The position numbers and the translations under genes were made by a program. The notes under the pieces are model-generated. The model saw only the letters and a program-made list of their open reading frames with translations. It did not search any database and was not told the origin of the DNA. A stretch of DNA of 64,000 nt from Massilia eurypsychrophila (lineage in GTDB: Bacteria; Pseudomonadota; Gammaproteobacteria; Burkholderiales; Burkholderiaceae_D): positions 1 to 64,000 of the forward strand of contig NZ_PDOC01000020.1 of the NCBI RefSeq assembly GCF_002760655.1. Direction: 5' to 3'. Of this stretch, positions 43,403 through 53,011 are shown in pieces. Numbering within the stretch: the stretch's first letter is position 1; every line of letters begins with the position of its first letter.

Positions 43403-44497
43403 ATGAACACCAGCATCAAACGCTTGATCCACGGTCCATGGCTGCCGCCTGCAATGGGGAAGGCGCCGTATCTGTGGATCGGCTCGCTGGTGTTTTTCCT
43501 GATGAAGTACTTCACCGTGAAGGTCAGCGCCACCGAGCTGGCGCTGGTTGCCGCCACCTTGCTCATCTTCCTGCCGGCCTATTTCCTCAGTTTCTGGCCC
43601 GGCCGCGGCAATCTGGCAGGCGTGATCCTGACCTGCCTGCTGGGCGTGGTGTGGGCGCCGTACAACTTTGGCGCCCACACGTTTTTCCTGTTTGCCACGG
43701 CCATGTGCGCCGGCATCATGCCGCTGCGGCGCGCCTACTTTGCGCTCGCCGGCGTGCTGGCGCTCGCCTTGCTGGTGCTGGTGACGGTCCAGACCATCGC
43801 CCTGATGTACCGCTTGCCGGTGGTCCTGATGGCGTTGCCGATCGGCCTGGCGGCAATCACGGACGCCACCTTGCGCCGCTCGCGCGAACAGTTGCAGCGC
43901 AAGCAGGAGGAAGTCGAGCACATCGCCACCATCGCCGAGCGCGAACGCATCTCGCGCGACCTGCACGACTTGCTGGGGCATACGCTCTCGCTGATCACCC
44001 TCAAGGCCGAACTGGCCGGCAAGCTGTTGGGCCGCAATGAAGCGGCCTGCCGCGCGGAGATCGCCGATATCGAGCACAGCGCGCGTAACGCCCTGGCCGA
44101 AGTACGCGCCGCGGTGAGCGGGTATCGCGAGAGCGGGCTGGCGCATGAACTGGCCGGCGCGCAGGCCAGCCTGGCCGCGGCCGGCGTTGCCATGGCAGTC
44201 GAAGTGCAGGCGTGCAAGCTGGCGGCGGCGACCGAAAACGTCATTGCGCTGGCCCTGCGCGAAGCGGTGACCAATATCGTGCGCCATTCAGGTGCGAGCC
44301 GCTGTGTGGTACGGCTGGCGCAGGAGGGCGGCATCCTCCGTTTCCGTATCGCCGACAACGGCAGCAAGACCGGCAGCATCCGCCCCGGCAACGGCCTGCT
44401 CGGCATGCGCGAACGGGTGGCGGCGCTGGGTGGGCAGCTCGATGTCGTCAACGAGCAGGGTATGACGCTGGAAATCACCTTGCCGATGAAAGGATGA
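43403..44497 (+). CDS. DesK/NarL-type membrane sensor histidine kinase
   Basis: This 364-residue kinase has about five to six transmembrane helices in its first 155 residues and no periplasmic sensor domain, so it may sense the membrane or an intramembrane signal, as DesK does. The HisKA_3 helix ERERISRDLHDLLGHTLS carries His188, and HATPase follows with EAVTNIVRHSGAS, IADNGSKTG and NGLLGMRERVAALGG. It starts 18 bases after the amidohydrolase stop, so it is probably in the same operon, and its stop overlaps the regulator start (ATGA). Confidence 0.9.
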   Translation: MNTSIKRLIHGPWLPPAMGKAPYLWIGSLVFFLMKYFTVKVSATELALVAATLLIFLPAYFLSFWPGRGNLAGVILTCLLGVVWAPYNFGAHTFFLFATAMCAGIMPLRRAYFALAGVLALALLVLVTVQTIALMYRLPVVLMALPIGLAAITDATLRRSREQLQRKQEEVEHIATIAERERISRDLHDLLGHTLSLITLKAELAGKLLGRNEAACRAEIADIEHSARNALAEVRAAVSGYRESGLAHELAGAQASLAAAGVAMAVEVQACKLAAATENVIALALREAVTNIVRHSGASRCVVRLAQEGGILRFRIADNGSKTGSIRPGNGLLGMRERVAALGGQLDVVNEQGMTLEITLPMKG

Positions 44498-45105
44498 CGA
44501 TGATACGAATTGTGATCGCCGAAGACCAGGCGCTGGTGCTCGGTGCGCTGGCAGCCCTGCTCGGGCTCGATGACGAGATCGAGGTGGTCGGCCGCGCCGT
44601 CAACGGCCAGCAGGCGCTGGCCTTGTGCCGCTCGGCCTCGCCCGACATCGTCCTGACCGATATCGAGATGCCGCTGATGACGGGGCTGGAACTGGCGGCC
44701 GCCCTGAAAGAGGAGGGCTGCGCATGCAAGGTCGTGATCGTGACGACGTTCGCACGCGCGGGCTACCTGCGCCGCGCCATGCAGGCCGGGGTGCGCGGCT
44801 ACCTGCTCAAGGACGCGCCGGCCGACTCGCTGGCCGCGGCCATCCGCACGGTACACGCCGGCGGGCGCGCCATTGCGCCGGAACTGGCGATAGAGGGCTG
44901 GGGCGGCGAGCAGGATCCCTTGTCGGAACGCGAACGCCAGGTGCTGCGACTGGCAGGGGAGGGCAAGAGCGGGGCGGACATTGCCAAAGCAATTCACTTG
45001 TCGGAAGGGACGGTGCGCAATTACCTGTCGGAGGCCATCAGTAAATTAAATGCCGGCAATCGCGTGGAAGCGTTTCGGCTGGCGCGCGACGCCGGCTGGT
45101 TATGA
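44494..45105 (+). CDS. NarL-family response regulator (partner of the DesK-type kinase)
   Basis: The 203-residue protein has a receiver domain with the acidic pair in VIAEDQALV, phosphoacceptor Asp56 in IVLTDIEMPLMTG and Lys in GYLLKDAP. The LuxR-type HTH (LSERERQVLRLAGEGKSGADIAKAIHL, RNYLSEAISKL) ends the chain. The ATGA overlap with the kinase shows a cognate pair. It may control the amidohydrolase operon. ATG 44500 is an alternative start. Confidence 0.93.
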   Translation: MTMIRIVIAEDQALVLGALAALLGLDDEIEVVGRAVNGQQALALCRSASPDIVLTDIEMPLMTGLELAAALKEEGCACKVVIVTTFARAGYLRRAMQAGVRGYLLKDAPADSLAAAIRTVHAGGRAIAPELAIEGWGGEQDPLSERERQVLRLAGEGKSGADIAKAIHLSEGTVRNYLSEAISKLNAGNRVEAFRLARDAGWL

Positions 45106-45251
45106 CGGCGCCGATCGGTTCGTGATATACATGGGTCACGGTCGGAAGTTTTTCACGGGCATCACAATGGAGGTTTTAGTTTTGCAGCAACCTTGCGCCA
45201 CAGAATGCCGCCATCGCCGATAATGGCGGCAGTCCTTTCCTGATAGCGCAC

Positions 45252-48200
45252 ATGCCCATCAAATCTGCGATTCCGCCTCCGCCTGCCGATAGCACAGCCA
45301 TTAACCCGCCGCCGGCGCGCGCCGCCTGGATTGTTGCCGTGGCGGTGTTGCTCGTTTCGTTGGTGGCAACCTACAGCGCCTGGCACACGGCGAACCGGCA
45401 ACTGCAGGTCTTTCAGCAGGCCGAGTTCGATTTCGCGGTGCGCCAGAGCGTGCGGCGCATCGAGCAGCGCATGTCGATCTACCAGCAGGTCCAGCGCAGC
45501 ACCCAGGCGTACCTGCTCGGTTCGATGAATGTCGATGCCGGCGACTTCCGCCTGTTTGTGCAATCGCTGCGGCTCGACGAGAATTTTCCCGGCATCCAGG
45601 GCGTGGCCCTCGTCAAGCTGCTTGAAGCGTCGCAAGTCGATGCGCACGTGAGCGGCATGCAAGCCACGCATCCGGGCTACCGGGTCCATCCCGCCGGTCC
45701 GCGACCGATGTATTCGTCGATCACGCATATCGAGCCGCTTACCGGGCTGAACCTGCGCGCGCCCGGTTTCGACATGCTGTCCGAGCCGAACCGCCGGGCG
45801 GCGATGGAGCGCGCGCGCGACACCGGCCAGGCCGCAGCTTCCGGCAAGGTGCGACTGATCCAGGAAGACGGCAAAGGCGAATAGGCCGGCCTGGTCATGT
45901 ATTTACCGGTGTACCGCCGGGCGGCGCCGGTGGCATCACTCGAGCAGCGGCGCGCCAGCCTGATCGGCTGGGTCGGCGCGCCGTTCCGCATGGACGACCT
46001 GATGAACGGCCTGCGTCCCGAGCGCGCCGGCGACATCATCCTGTCGATTCACGACGGCGCCGAAATGACGCCGGCGTCGCTGCTGTACAGCTCCGATTCG
46101 CCCAACTCGGCCGAGGCGCGGCACGCATCCTACTTCAGCAGCACCCAGCGAATCGACGTCGCCGGCCGGCCGTGGACACTGGCGCTGCGCTCGGCGCCGC
46201 TGCTCGAGACGCGCCTGGACTCGGATCGTCCGGACGTCATCGCGCTGGTCGGCAGCATCGTCAGCTTGCTGCTGGCGCTGCTGGTGTGGGCGCTGGCCTC
46301 GGGCCGCGGGCGCGCGCTGGCGCTGGTCGACGCCGTCACGCGCCAGCTGCGCGACAGCGAGTTTCGCTGGAAGTACGCGCTCGAAGGCGCCGGCGACGGC
46401 GTGTGGGACTGGGACCGCTCCACCGATTCAGTGGTGTTCTCGACGCGCTGGAAACAGATGCTCGGATACGACGACGCCGACATCGCCGACCGGGTCGCGG
46501 AACTCAAGCGCCTGATCCACCCGGACGATCTGCCGCCGGTGCGCGCCATCGTGCGCGACTACCTTGCCGCCACCGGCGGCAACTACGAGGCGGAGTTTCG
46601 CATGCTGTGCAAGGACGGCAGCTGGCGCTGGATACTGGCGCGCGGCATGGCGGTTACGCGCGATGCAGCCGGCAACCCGGTGCGCACGATCGGCACCCAC
46701 ACCGATATCAGCCGATCGCGCGAGGATGCGGACGATTTGCGCACCGCCAATGCGCGCCTGGCGGCGGAGCGGCAACGGGTGCAGGTGATCCTCGACCATT
46801 CGCACGACGCGTTTGTCGCCGTCGCGCAGGACGGTCGCATCACCGACTGGAACGCCAAGGCAGAAGCGATGTTCGGCTGGACGGCGGCCGAAGCGGTTGG
46901 CCAGCAACTGACCTCGCTGATCGTGCCGGCAGAGCAGCGAAACGCGCACAGCGCGGTGTTCGCGCGTTTCCTGCACAGTGGCGACGCCGAAGAGATCGGC
47001 AACGTGTTGGAGATCAACACCTTGCATCGCAGCGGGCGGGTCGTGCCGGTCGAACTCGCGATCGGCCGGTTTCCCCAGGATGGCGCCCATGCCGTCAGCG
47101 TGTTTATCCGCGACATCTCGGACCGCAAGCTGGCCCAGCGCCTCGAGCACGACCGTTCGCGCGCGCTGGAAGAGGCGCGCACCGCATTGAGCCACGCGCA
47201 GAAGCTCGAATCGGTCGGCAAGCTCACCGGCGGCATCGCCCACGACTTCAACAATGTGCTGCACATCATCGGCGGTAACGTGCAGTTGCTGCAGCTGTTC
47301 ACGGGCCTCGACGAGCGCGTCACGAAGCGCCTGGCCAGCATTCAGGGCGCGGTCGACCGCGGCGCCAAGCTGTCGTCGCAACTGCTGATGTTCGCGCGGC
47401 GCCAGCCGCTCAAGCCGGTGGCCGTCAACGCCCAGCGCGCCTTGCGCGACATGGACGACCTGCTGCAGCGCGCGATCGGCGAGCAGGTCACGCTGGCCAT
47501 CGTGTCCGAACCAGGACTGTGGAACACGCTGGCCGACCTGGGCCAGCTGGAAAACGTCATCCTCAACCTGGCGATCAATGCGCGCGACGCCATGCCGGAC
47601 GGCGGCACGCTGAAGATCGACTTGCGCAACGTCACGCTGCGCGCCGGCGAAGCGCCGGCGTGGGTCGACGCGATTGCCGGCGATTACGTGCGCCTGTCGA
47701 TCACCGACAGCGGCGTCGGCATGCCGCCCGAGGTCGTCGCGATGGCATTCGAACCGTTCTTCACCACCAAGCCGATCGGCTCGGGCACCGGCCTTGGCCT
47801 GAGCATGGCGTACGGCTTCGTCAAGCAAAGCGACGGCCACATCCATATCGAAAGCGCGCCAGGGCAGGGCGCCACCGTGGTGATCCATCTGCCGCGCTCG
47901 GATGCGCCGGACGAAGAGGCGCTGGCGCCAACGCCGCTGATCGCGGTCGGCGGCAGCGAAACGGTACTGGTGGTCGAGGACGACGCCGACGTCAAGGCGA
48001 CCGCGGTCGGCATGCTGCGCGAGCTGGGCTACCATGTGCTCGATGCGCACGACGGCGAAAGCGCGCTCGCGGTGATCCGCGGCGGCGCCGCCATCGACGT
48101 GCTGTTTACCGATGTCGTGATGCCCGGTCCGGTGTCGAGCACGCAGCTGGCGGCGGCGGCGCGCGAGCTGCTGCCGCGCATTGCGGTGTTGTACACGTCC

Positions 48201-48362
48201 GGCTACACGCAAAATGCGCTGACCACCGGCGGGCGATTGCACGACGGCGTGCAGCTCATTGGCAAGCCCTACCGCAGCGAGCAGCTGGCGCACAAGATCC
48301 GCGAAGTGCTGGCGATCCCGTTGCAAAACGATGGTGTCGAAAAGAGAATTTCTTCGCACTGA
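45252..48362 (+). pseudogene. CHASE-PAS hybrid histidine kinase with one in-frame amber codon
   Basis: A single frame encodes 1036 codons interrupted only by TAG at 45882-45884. The N-terminal part has a transmembrane helix (about 26-48) and the first half of a CHASE domain (FDFAVRQSVRRIEQRMSIYQQVQ). After the stop it continues at once with AGLVMYLPVYRRAAPV, the usual end of the CHASE domain, then a helix (about 330-355), two PAS domains, HisKA with His664 in GGIAHDFNNVL, HATPase and a receiver with Asp954 in FTDVVMPG. CAG for Gln fits the family here, so one C-to-T change explains it. Downstream codons show no decay, so the gene is recently lost, read through, or restarts at 45897, or the base call is wrong. 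Confidence 0.85.
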
Positions 48363-48368
48363 TATAAT
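48360..48368 (+). promoter_or_regulatory. Extended -10 promoter next to the DUF2946 start
   Basis: TGATATAAT is a perfect extended -10 element (TGnTATAAT). Transcription would start near 48375, which is also the ATG of the next gene, so the message might be leaderless. No -35 element is visible at the usual distance. Confidence 0.4.
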
Positions 48369-48374
48369 CCTGCC

Positions 48375-48764
48375 ATGGGATTGACATTGATAACTCGACG
48401 CTTTGCCGCCTGGCTCGCCTGTTTTGCGATCCTGTTCGCTGCGCTCGCGCCGTCGATTTCCCATGCGTTCACGCCGCCCAATAGCCAGACCTGGGCCGAA
48501 ATCTGTACCGCCAATGGCCTAAGCATGGTCATGGTCGGCGACGATGGTGGCGCCCCCGCCGAGCCGTCCACCAAACTGTCGCATCTGGAGCATTGCCCCT
48601 TCTGCAGCAGCCACGGCGGTTCGCTGGCGTTGCTGCCGCCCGCCGGCATGACCGTCCCGCTGATCGACACGCAAGATTCGCGTCCATCTCTCTTCTTTCA
48701 ATCCCCGCATCCGCTTCCGATCTGGACTTCGGCGCAGTCGCGCGCTCCCCCCGCGCGCGCCTGA
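48375..48764 (+). CDS. DUF2946 family protein
   Basis: This 129-residue protein has a hydrophobic N-terminal segment (FAAWLACFAILFAALAPSISHAF) and the DUF2946 hallmark HCPFCSSHGG, a CxxC flanked by His that could bind a metal. The family is often encoded beside copper or iron TonB receptors, and here a receptor and a PepSY protein follow. The mature protein is small and Pro-rich at its end. The function is unknown, but a periplasmic metal-handling role is reasonable. The start is uncertain because the promoter element abuts the ATG; TTG 48387 is an alternative. Confidence 0.78.
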   Translation: MGLTLITRRFAAWLACFAILFAALAPSISHAFTPPNSQTWAEICTANGLSMVMVGDDGGAPAEPSTKLSHLEHCPFCSSHGGSLALLPPAGMTVPLIDTQDSRPSLFFQSPHPLPIWTSAQSRAPPARA

Positions 48765-48898
48765 TTCCACCGCACGCCACCTCGCCAACTTCTGACCTGT
48801 CGCCAAGCAGAGTTGCGCGTTCGGCGCAAGATCGCTTCGCCACCTGCGCGTCCTGCGCATGCGTGGCGCCCAAGAACGAATCCGGAAGAACAGAACCG

Positions 48899-51178
48899 AT
48901 GCACTCACCACTGACACCTCTCGCCGCGGCATTGCTGCTCGCCATATCCGCCGGTGCGTTCGCGCAGAGCGCGACCATCAGCACCGTCACCATCAACGGC
49001 GGCCGCCCGACGTCGCTGCCGGCGCAAATACCCACCACCATCGAAGGCATCACCGCCGAGCAGATCGAGCAGACCATCAACGCCAGCGACAGCGAAGACG
49101 CGCTGAAATATCTGCCCAGCCTGCTGGTGCGCAAGCGTTTCATCGGCGACTACAACCACGCGGTCCTGTCCACGCGCGCGTCCGGCACCGGCAACAGCGC
49201 GCGCTCGATGGTGTATGCCGACGGCATCCTGCTGTCGAATTATTTGGGCAACGGCGCCGGCTTCACGCCGCGCTGGGGCATGGTCACGCCGGAAGAAATC
49301 GAGCGGGTGGACGTGCTGTATGGCCCGTTTTCGGCCGCCTACGCCGGCAACTCGGTCGGCGCGGTGGTCGACTATGTGACGCGCATGCCGGCGAAGTTCG
49401 AAGTGCACGCCAAGCTCGGCTACGCGACGCAAAAATTCGACATGGTCAGCACCAGCGAGCGCAATGCCGGCAAGCAGGCCAGCGCGTCGGTGGGCAGCCG
49501 CAGCGGCAAGTTTGCCTGGTGGTTCAACGTGAACCGCCTCGACAGCACCGGCCAGCCGCTCGTGTTCGCCAGCCGCTTGCTCAGCGATGGCGTGGCGCCC
49601 GCTGCCGGCACGCCAGTCGTGACCGGCGCTGTCGCAGGCAGAAACAACAGAGGCCAGGACTGGTGGCTGCTCGGCACCACGACCAGTTATCACACCGTGC
49701 AGGATCACGCCAAGCTGAAGCTTGCCTACGACCTGACGCCGACAATGCGCGCCAGCTACACCTTCGGCTTCTGGAAGAACGATACCGACGGCGGCGCCAG
49801 CAGCTACCTGCGCGACACGGCCGGCAATCCTGTCTACGCCGGCAATGTCGTCATCGGTGCTCGCCAGTACAACCTGAACGCTCCGACACTGGCGTTCGCC
49901 CCCAATCTGAATGCGCTGGAACACCTGACGCACGGCCTGTCGGTCAAGACAAATACCAAAGGCGTGTTCGATTGGGAAGTGGCGGCCAGCTTGTACGACT
50001 ACCACAACGATATGCTGCGCGCGCCGACCGCCACCTTGCCGGCAGCGTTCGCTGGCGGCGCCGGCCGCATCACCGACCTGGACGGTACGGGCTGGCACAC
50101 CTTGAACCTGCGCGGCACCTGGCGCCCGGCACGCATCGACCGCGGCGTCGGCGCCCACGTGGTCGACTTCGGCTACCAGCAAGATGGTTATCGGCTGCGC
50201 ACCCTCGTCAGCAGCACGAGCGACTGGATCCACGGCGTGGCCGGCGCTCGGTTCTCCGCCTTCCACGGCAACACTGCGCTCAAGAGCCTGTACGCGCAGG
50301 ACACCTGGACCATCTCGCCCGACTGGAAGACGACGCTGGGCGCGCGCTACGAGCGCTGGCGTGCTTACGGAGGCGAACTGGGCAATGCCAGCGCGATCGT
50401 TCGATTTGGCCAGGAGCGCAACGAGGCGCACTGGTCGCCGAAAGCGGCCCTCGCTTACCAGGTCAATGCGGATTGGGTGGTGAAAGCGTCGACCGGCCGC
50501 GCCGTGCGCATGCCGACAGTTGGCGAGCTGTACCAGGGCTCGATCAGCGGCGACGCGATCGTCAACACCGACCCGAACCTGAAGCCCGAGAAATCGTGTA
50601 CCAGCGAACTGAGCGCCGAGCACAACCCCGGCAACGGCACGCTGCGCACCACCTTGTTTTTCGAGCGTACGCGCGACGCGCTGTACTCGCAGGCGCTGAC
50701 GCAGACAGTTACGACCGTTCAAAATGTCGATAGAATCCGTACCAACGGCGTAGAGTTATCGTGGCAGACGAGCGACCTCGGCATCAAGGGGCTGGAGCTC
50801 AGCAGCAGCGCAACCTATACTGATTCGATCATCACCGCCAACAGGAACTATGCGGCAAGCCTAGGCAAGCAGCAGCCGCGCGTGCCGAAGTGGCGCGCCA
50901 CCGCGGTGGCCAGCTTCAAGCAGAACGAGCGCCTGGCCTACACCCTGGCCGCGCGCTACAGCGGCGTGCAATACGGGCAGTTGGACAACAGCGACACGAA
51001 CGGTTTCAGTTACCTCGGCTTCAGCAAGTTTTTCGTCGTCGATGCGCGTGTGCGCTTCAAGCTCGACAAGCAATGGAGCGCCGCTGTCGGTATCGACAAC
51101 CTGAACAATTACAAGTACTGGGCTTTCCACCCGTACACCCAGCGCACCGTGGTGGCCGAGCTGAAGTTTGACCTGTAA
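48899..51178 (+). CDS. TonB-dependent outer-membrane receptor
   Basis: The 759-residue protein has a signal peptide (PLAAALLLAISAGAFAQ), a TonB-box-like ISTVTING, and a plug domain with ALKYLPSLLVRKR, NSARSMVYADG and IERVDVLYGPFSAAYAGNSVGAVV. The 22-strand barrel follows, with FGLKSLYAQDTWTISPDWKTTLGARYERW-type strands and a terminal VVAELKFDL. I chose ATG 48899 because the frame upstream lacks a signal sequence. The neighbours (DUF2946 before, PepSY after) suggest uptake of a metal or metallophore, perhaps copper or a siderophore. The substrate is not readable. Confidence 0.9.
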   Translation: MHSPLTPLAAALLLAISAGAFAQSATISTVTINGGRPTSLPAQIPTTIEGITAEQIEQTINASDSEDALKYLPSLLVRKRFIGDYNHAVLSTRASGTGNSARSMVYADGILLSNYLGNGAGFTPRWGMVTPEEIERVDVLYGPFSAAYAGNSVGAVVDYVTRMPAKFEVHAKLGYATQKFDMVSTSERNAGKQASASVGSRSGKFAWWFNVNRLDSTGQPLVFASRLLSDGVAPAAGTPVVTGAVAGRNNRGQDWWLLGTTTSYHTVQDHAKLKLAYDLTPTMRASYTFGFWKNDTDGGASSYLRDTAGNPVYAGNVVIGARQYNLNAPTLAFAPNLNALEHLTHGLSVKTNTKGVFDWEVAASLYDYHNDMLRAPTATLPAAFAGGAGRITDLDGTGWHTLNLRGTWRPARIDRGVGAHVVDFGYQQDGYRLRTLVSSTSDWIHGVAGARFSAFHGNTALKSLYAQDTWTISPDWKTTLGARYERWRAYGGELGNASAIVRFGQERNEAHWSPKAALAYQVNADWVVKASTGRAVRMPTVGELYQGSISGDAIVNTDPNLKPEKSCTSELSAEHNPGNGTLRTTLFFERTRDALYSQALTQTVTTVQNVDRIRTNGVELSWQTSDLGIKGLELSSSATYTDSIITANRNYAASLGKQQPRVPKWRATAVASFKQNERLAYTLAARYSGVQYGQLDNSDTNGFSYLGFSKFFVVDARVRFKLDKQWSAAVGIDNLNNYKYWAFHPYTQRTVVAELKFDL

Positions 51179-51190
51179 AGGAACGCGACA

Positions 51191-52522
51191 ATGCAAACTA
51201 CCGACACCGACATCGCGCGTCGCCGCAGCATCTTGTGGCGCATCCACTTCTGGTCGGCGCTGATTGCGTCACCGTTCCTGCTGGTTGCCGCGCTCACCGG
51301 CATCCTCTATATTTTCACGCCGCAAATCGAGGCGGTCCAACTAGGCTGGCTTGACCAGGTCGAGCCAGCCGGCGCGATGCGTCCGCTCGATGATGCGGTG
51401 GCGGCCGCCAGCGACGCCGCCCCCGCTGAATGGCGCCTGCAATCAGTGCTGCCCGCGTACGGCGAGCGCGATTCGGTGAAGGCGGTGTTTGTCGAGGATG
51501 CGGGCGCCGGTGAAGGCCATCATCACGGGGCCGCCACCGCCAAGCCCGCTGCGACGCTCGCTCCGGTGCAACCGATCACGGTCTACGTCGATCCCTACAC
51601 CGCGGCTGTGATCGGCACGGTGGCCAACGACAAGCGCTTCGGCAACTGGGCCAAGAACCTCCATTCGCGCCTGCTGCAAGGAGACAGCTGGCGCTGGATG
51701 ATCGAGCTGGCCACCAGCGCGATGATGGTCATGCTGCTGAGCGGTGTGGCGCTGTGGTGGCCATCGGCGAAGCAGCCTGCGCTGCCGCAGCCGGGCGCGC
51801 GCGGGCGCATCGCCTGGAAGCAGTGGCATGCGTTTCTTGGTGTGGCGTTGAGCGTGCTGACGCTGACGATGCTGGCCACCGGCCTTACCTGGAGCAAGTA
51901 CGCCGGCGAGCAGATCCGCAGTGCGCGCGATGCGCTGGGCCAGGCGCCGCCGCGCGTGCCGGCCAATCTCGAGTCCGCCCATCACGAGACCGGTTTGACA
52001 TGGCAGGCCGCGTGGAACATCACGCGGCGCAGCGCGCCCGATGTCGCCGTGCAGCTGACGCCGCCGCGCAGCATGCACGGCGTCTGGCGCGCGAGCTCAG
52101 CCGATCCAAGCCGGCCGACGAAAAAGTTCGACCTGGCGCTGGACGCTGCCGATGGCGAGCAGCTGTATTTCGCCGGTTGGGACAAGCAGACTGCCTTCAG
52201 CAAGGCGACCGCGATCGGCATTCCATTTCATCGCGGCGAATTCGGCTGGTGGAACCAGGCGCTGCTGCTGCTGTTCGGCGTCGGCGTGCTGTTCTCGCTG
52301 GTCTCCGGCTGGGTGATGTATTTCAAGCGGCGCCAGCCAGGCTCGCTGGGCGTGCCGCGACTGGCGCCTGGGACGTGGAGGGCAGCCGCCATGCCTGCTG
52401 TGGCGGCAGTGGCGCTGAGTGTGCTCATGCCCGTGCTGGCGGTCGCCACGCTGGCCGTGTTGCTGATCGAGTTGCTGTTGCGCTCGTATCCCCGATTCGC
52501 GTCAGCGAGTGCGCACCCGTAG
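51191..52522 (+). CDS. PepSY-associated transmembrane protein
   Basis: The 443-residue inner-membrane protein belongs to the PepSY_TM family. It has four main transmembrane segments: IHFWSALIASPFLLVAALTGILYIF near the start, TSAMMVMLLSGVALWW in the middle, WHAFLGVALSVLTLTMLATGL, and LLLLFGVGVLFSLVSGW, with two more near the end. GEGHHHGAAT is a His-rich loop that could bind metal. Such proteins accompany TonB receptors and are thought to reduce ferric or cupric siderophore complexes. It starts 12 bases after the receptor stop, so the two are co-transcribed. Confidence 0.9.
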   Translation: MQTTDTDIARRRSILWRIHFWSALIASPFLLVAALTGILYIFTPQIEAVQLGWLDQVEPAGAMRPLDDAVAAASDAAPAEWRLQSVLPAYGERDSVKAVFVEDAGAGEGHHHGAATAKPAATLAPVQPITVYVDPYTAAVIGTVANDKRFGNWAKNLHSRLLQGDSWRWMIELATSAMMVMLLSGVALWWPSAKQPALPQPGARGRIAWKQWHAFLGVALSVLTLTMLATGLTWSKYAGEQIRSARDALGQAPPRVPANLESAHHETGLTWQAAWNITRRSAPDVAVQLTPPRSMHGVWRASSADPSRPTKKFDLALDAADGEQLYFAGWDKQTAFSKATAIGIPFHRGEFGWWNQALLLLFGVGVLFSLVSGWVMYFKRRQPGSLGVPRLAPGTWRAAAMPAVAAVALSVLMPVLAVATLAVLLIELLLRSYPRFASASAHP

Positions 52523-52555
52523 CGCCTGATGCCGCCGCGCGACGCTATCTGCCGG

Positions 52556-52732
52556 TCAGCGGCGCAACTGTTCCGGCGGCGCCTTCAGCACCCGTTCCGT
52601 CAAATCGGAATCAATACCGCGCATCTTCAAAAAGGTGCGCGCTACATCAGTGCCGAACGCGGTCTTCATCGCGATCGCCTCGCGGACTTTTTCTTCTGTG
52701 TCTTGATCCTTGCGCTCATGCAGTTCTTCCAT
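52556..52732 (-). CDS. Small conserved-looking protein, 58 residues
   Basis: The 58-residue product is highly charged: HERKDQDTEEKVREAIAMK, then FLKMRGIDSDLTERVL. It looks helical, with no signal or transmembrane segment. GGGAGAAAG lies three bases before ATG 52732, and this supports translation; the longer frame to 52897 has no ribosome site. I do not know a function. It is transcribed opposite to the neighbouring genes. Confidence 0.62.
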   Translation of the reverse strand: MEELHERKDQDTEEKVREAIAMKTAFGTDVARTFLKMRGIDSDLTERVLKAPPEQLRR

Positions 52733-53011
52733 GACTTTCTCCCGGTAAGTGATGCATTTATAGCACGAACGCAAGCTTGCCGCCGCATTTGAAAGCGTGC
52801 TGTGCCTGATGTTTTTGATAGGCGATTCTTTTGACCACATCGTCCGCCCGCTGGCAGCAACATCTTGAAACGATTTGGTCAGATGATAGTGCCGCACGGC
52901 ATGCTACTGTGCCCGAACTCGACGGCAGGCGCCCACTCTAATGCTTGTCACAACATCATTCACAGAGCGTGTACCTTGAAAAATCGTCTACTCAACATCG
53001 GCCCGGTCGCG

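Noticed and set aside
42611-44287. 558-residue - strand frame over the amidohydrolase and kinase
   Set aside because: Antisense of two well supported genes, with no recognisable content.
46428-48464. 678-residue open frame on the - strand
   Set aside because: It is opposite the hybrid kinase, whose motifs are clear on the + strand. No domain is visible.
48859-50733. 624-residue + frame and 605-residue - frame over the TonB receptor
   Set aside because: Both are shadows; the receptor frame has signal peptide, plug and barrel motifs.
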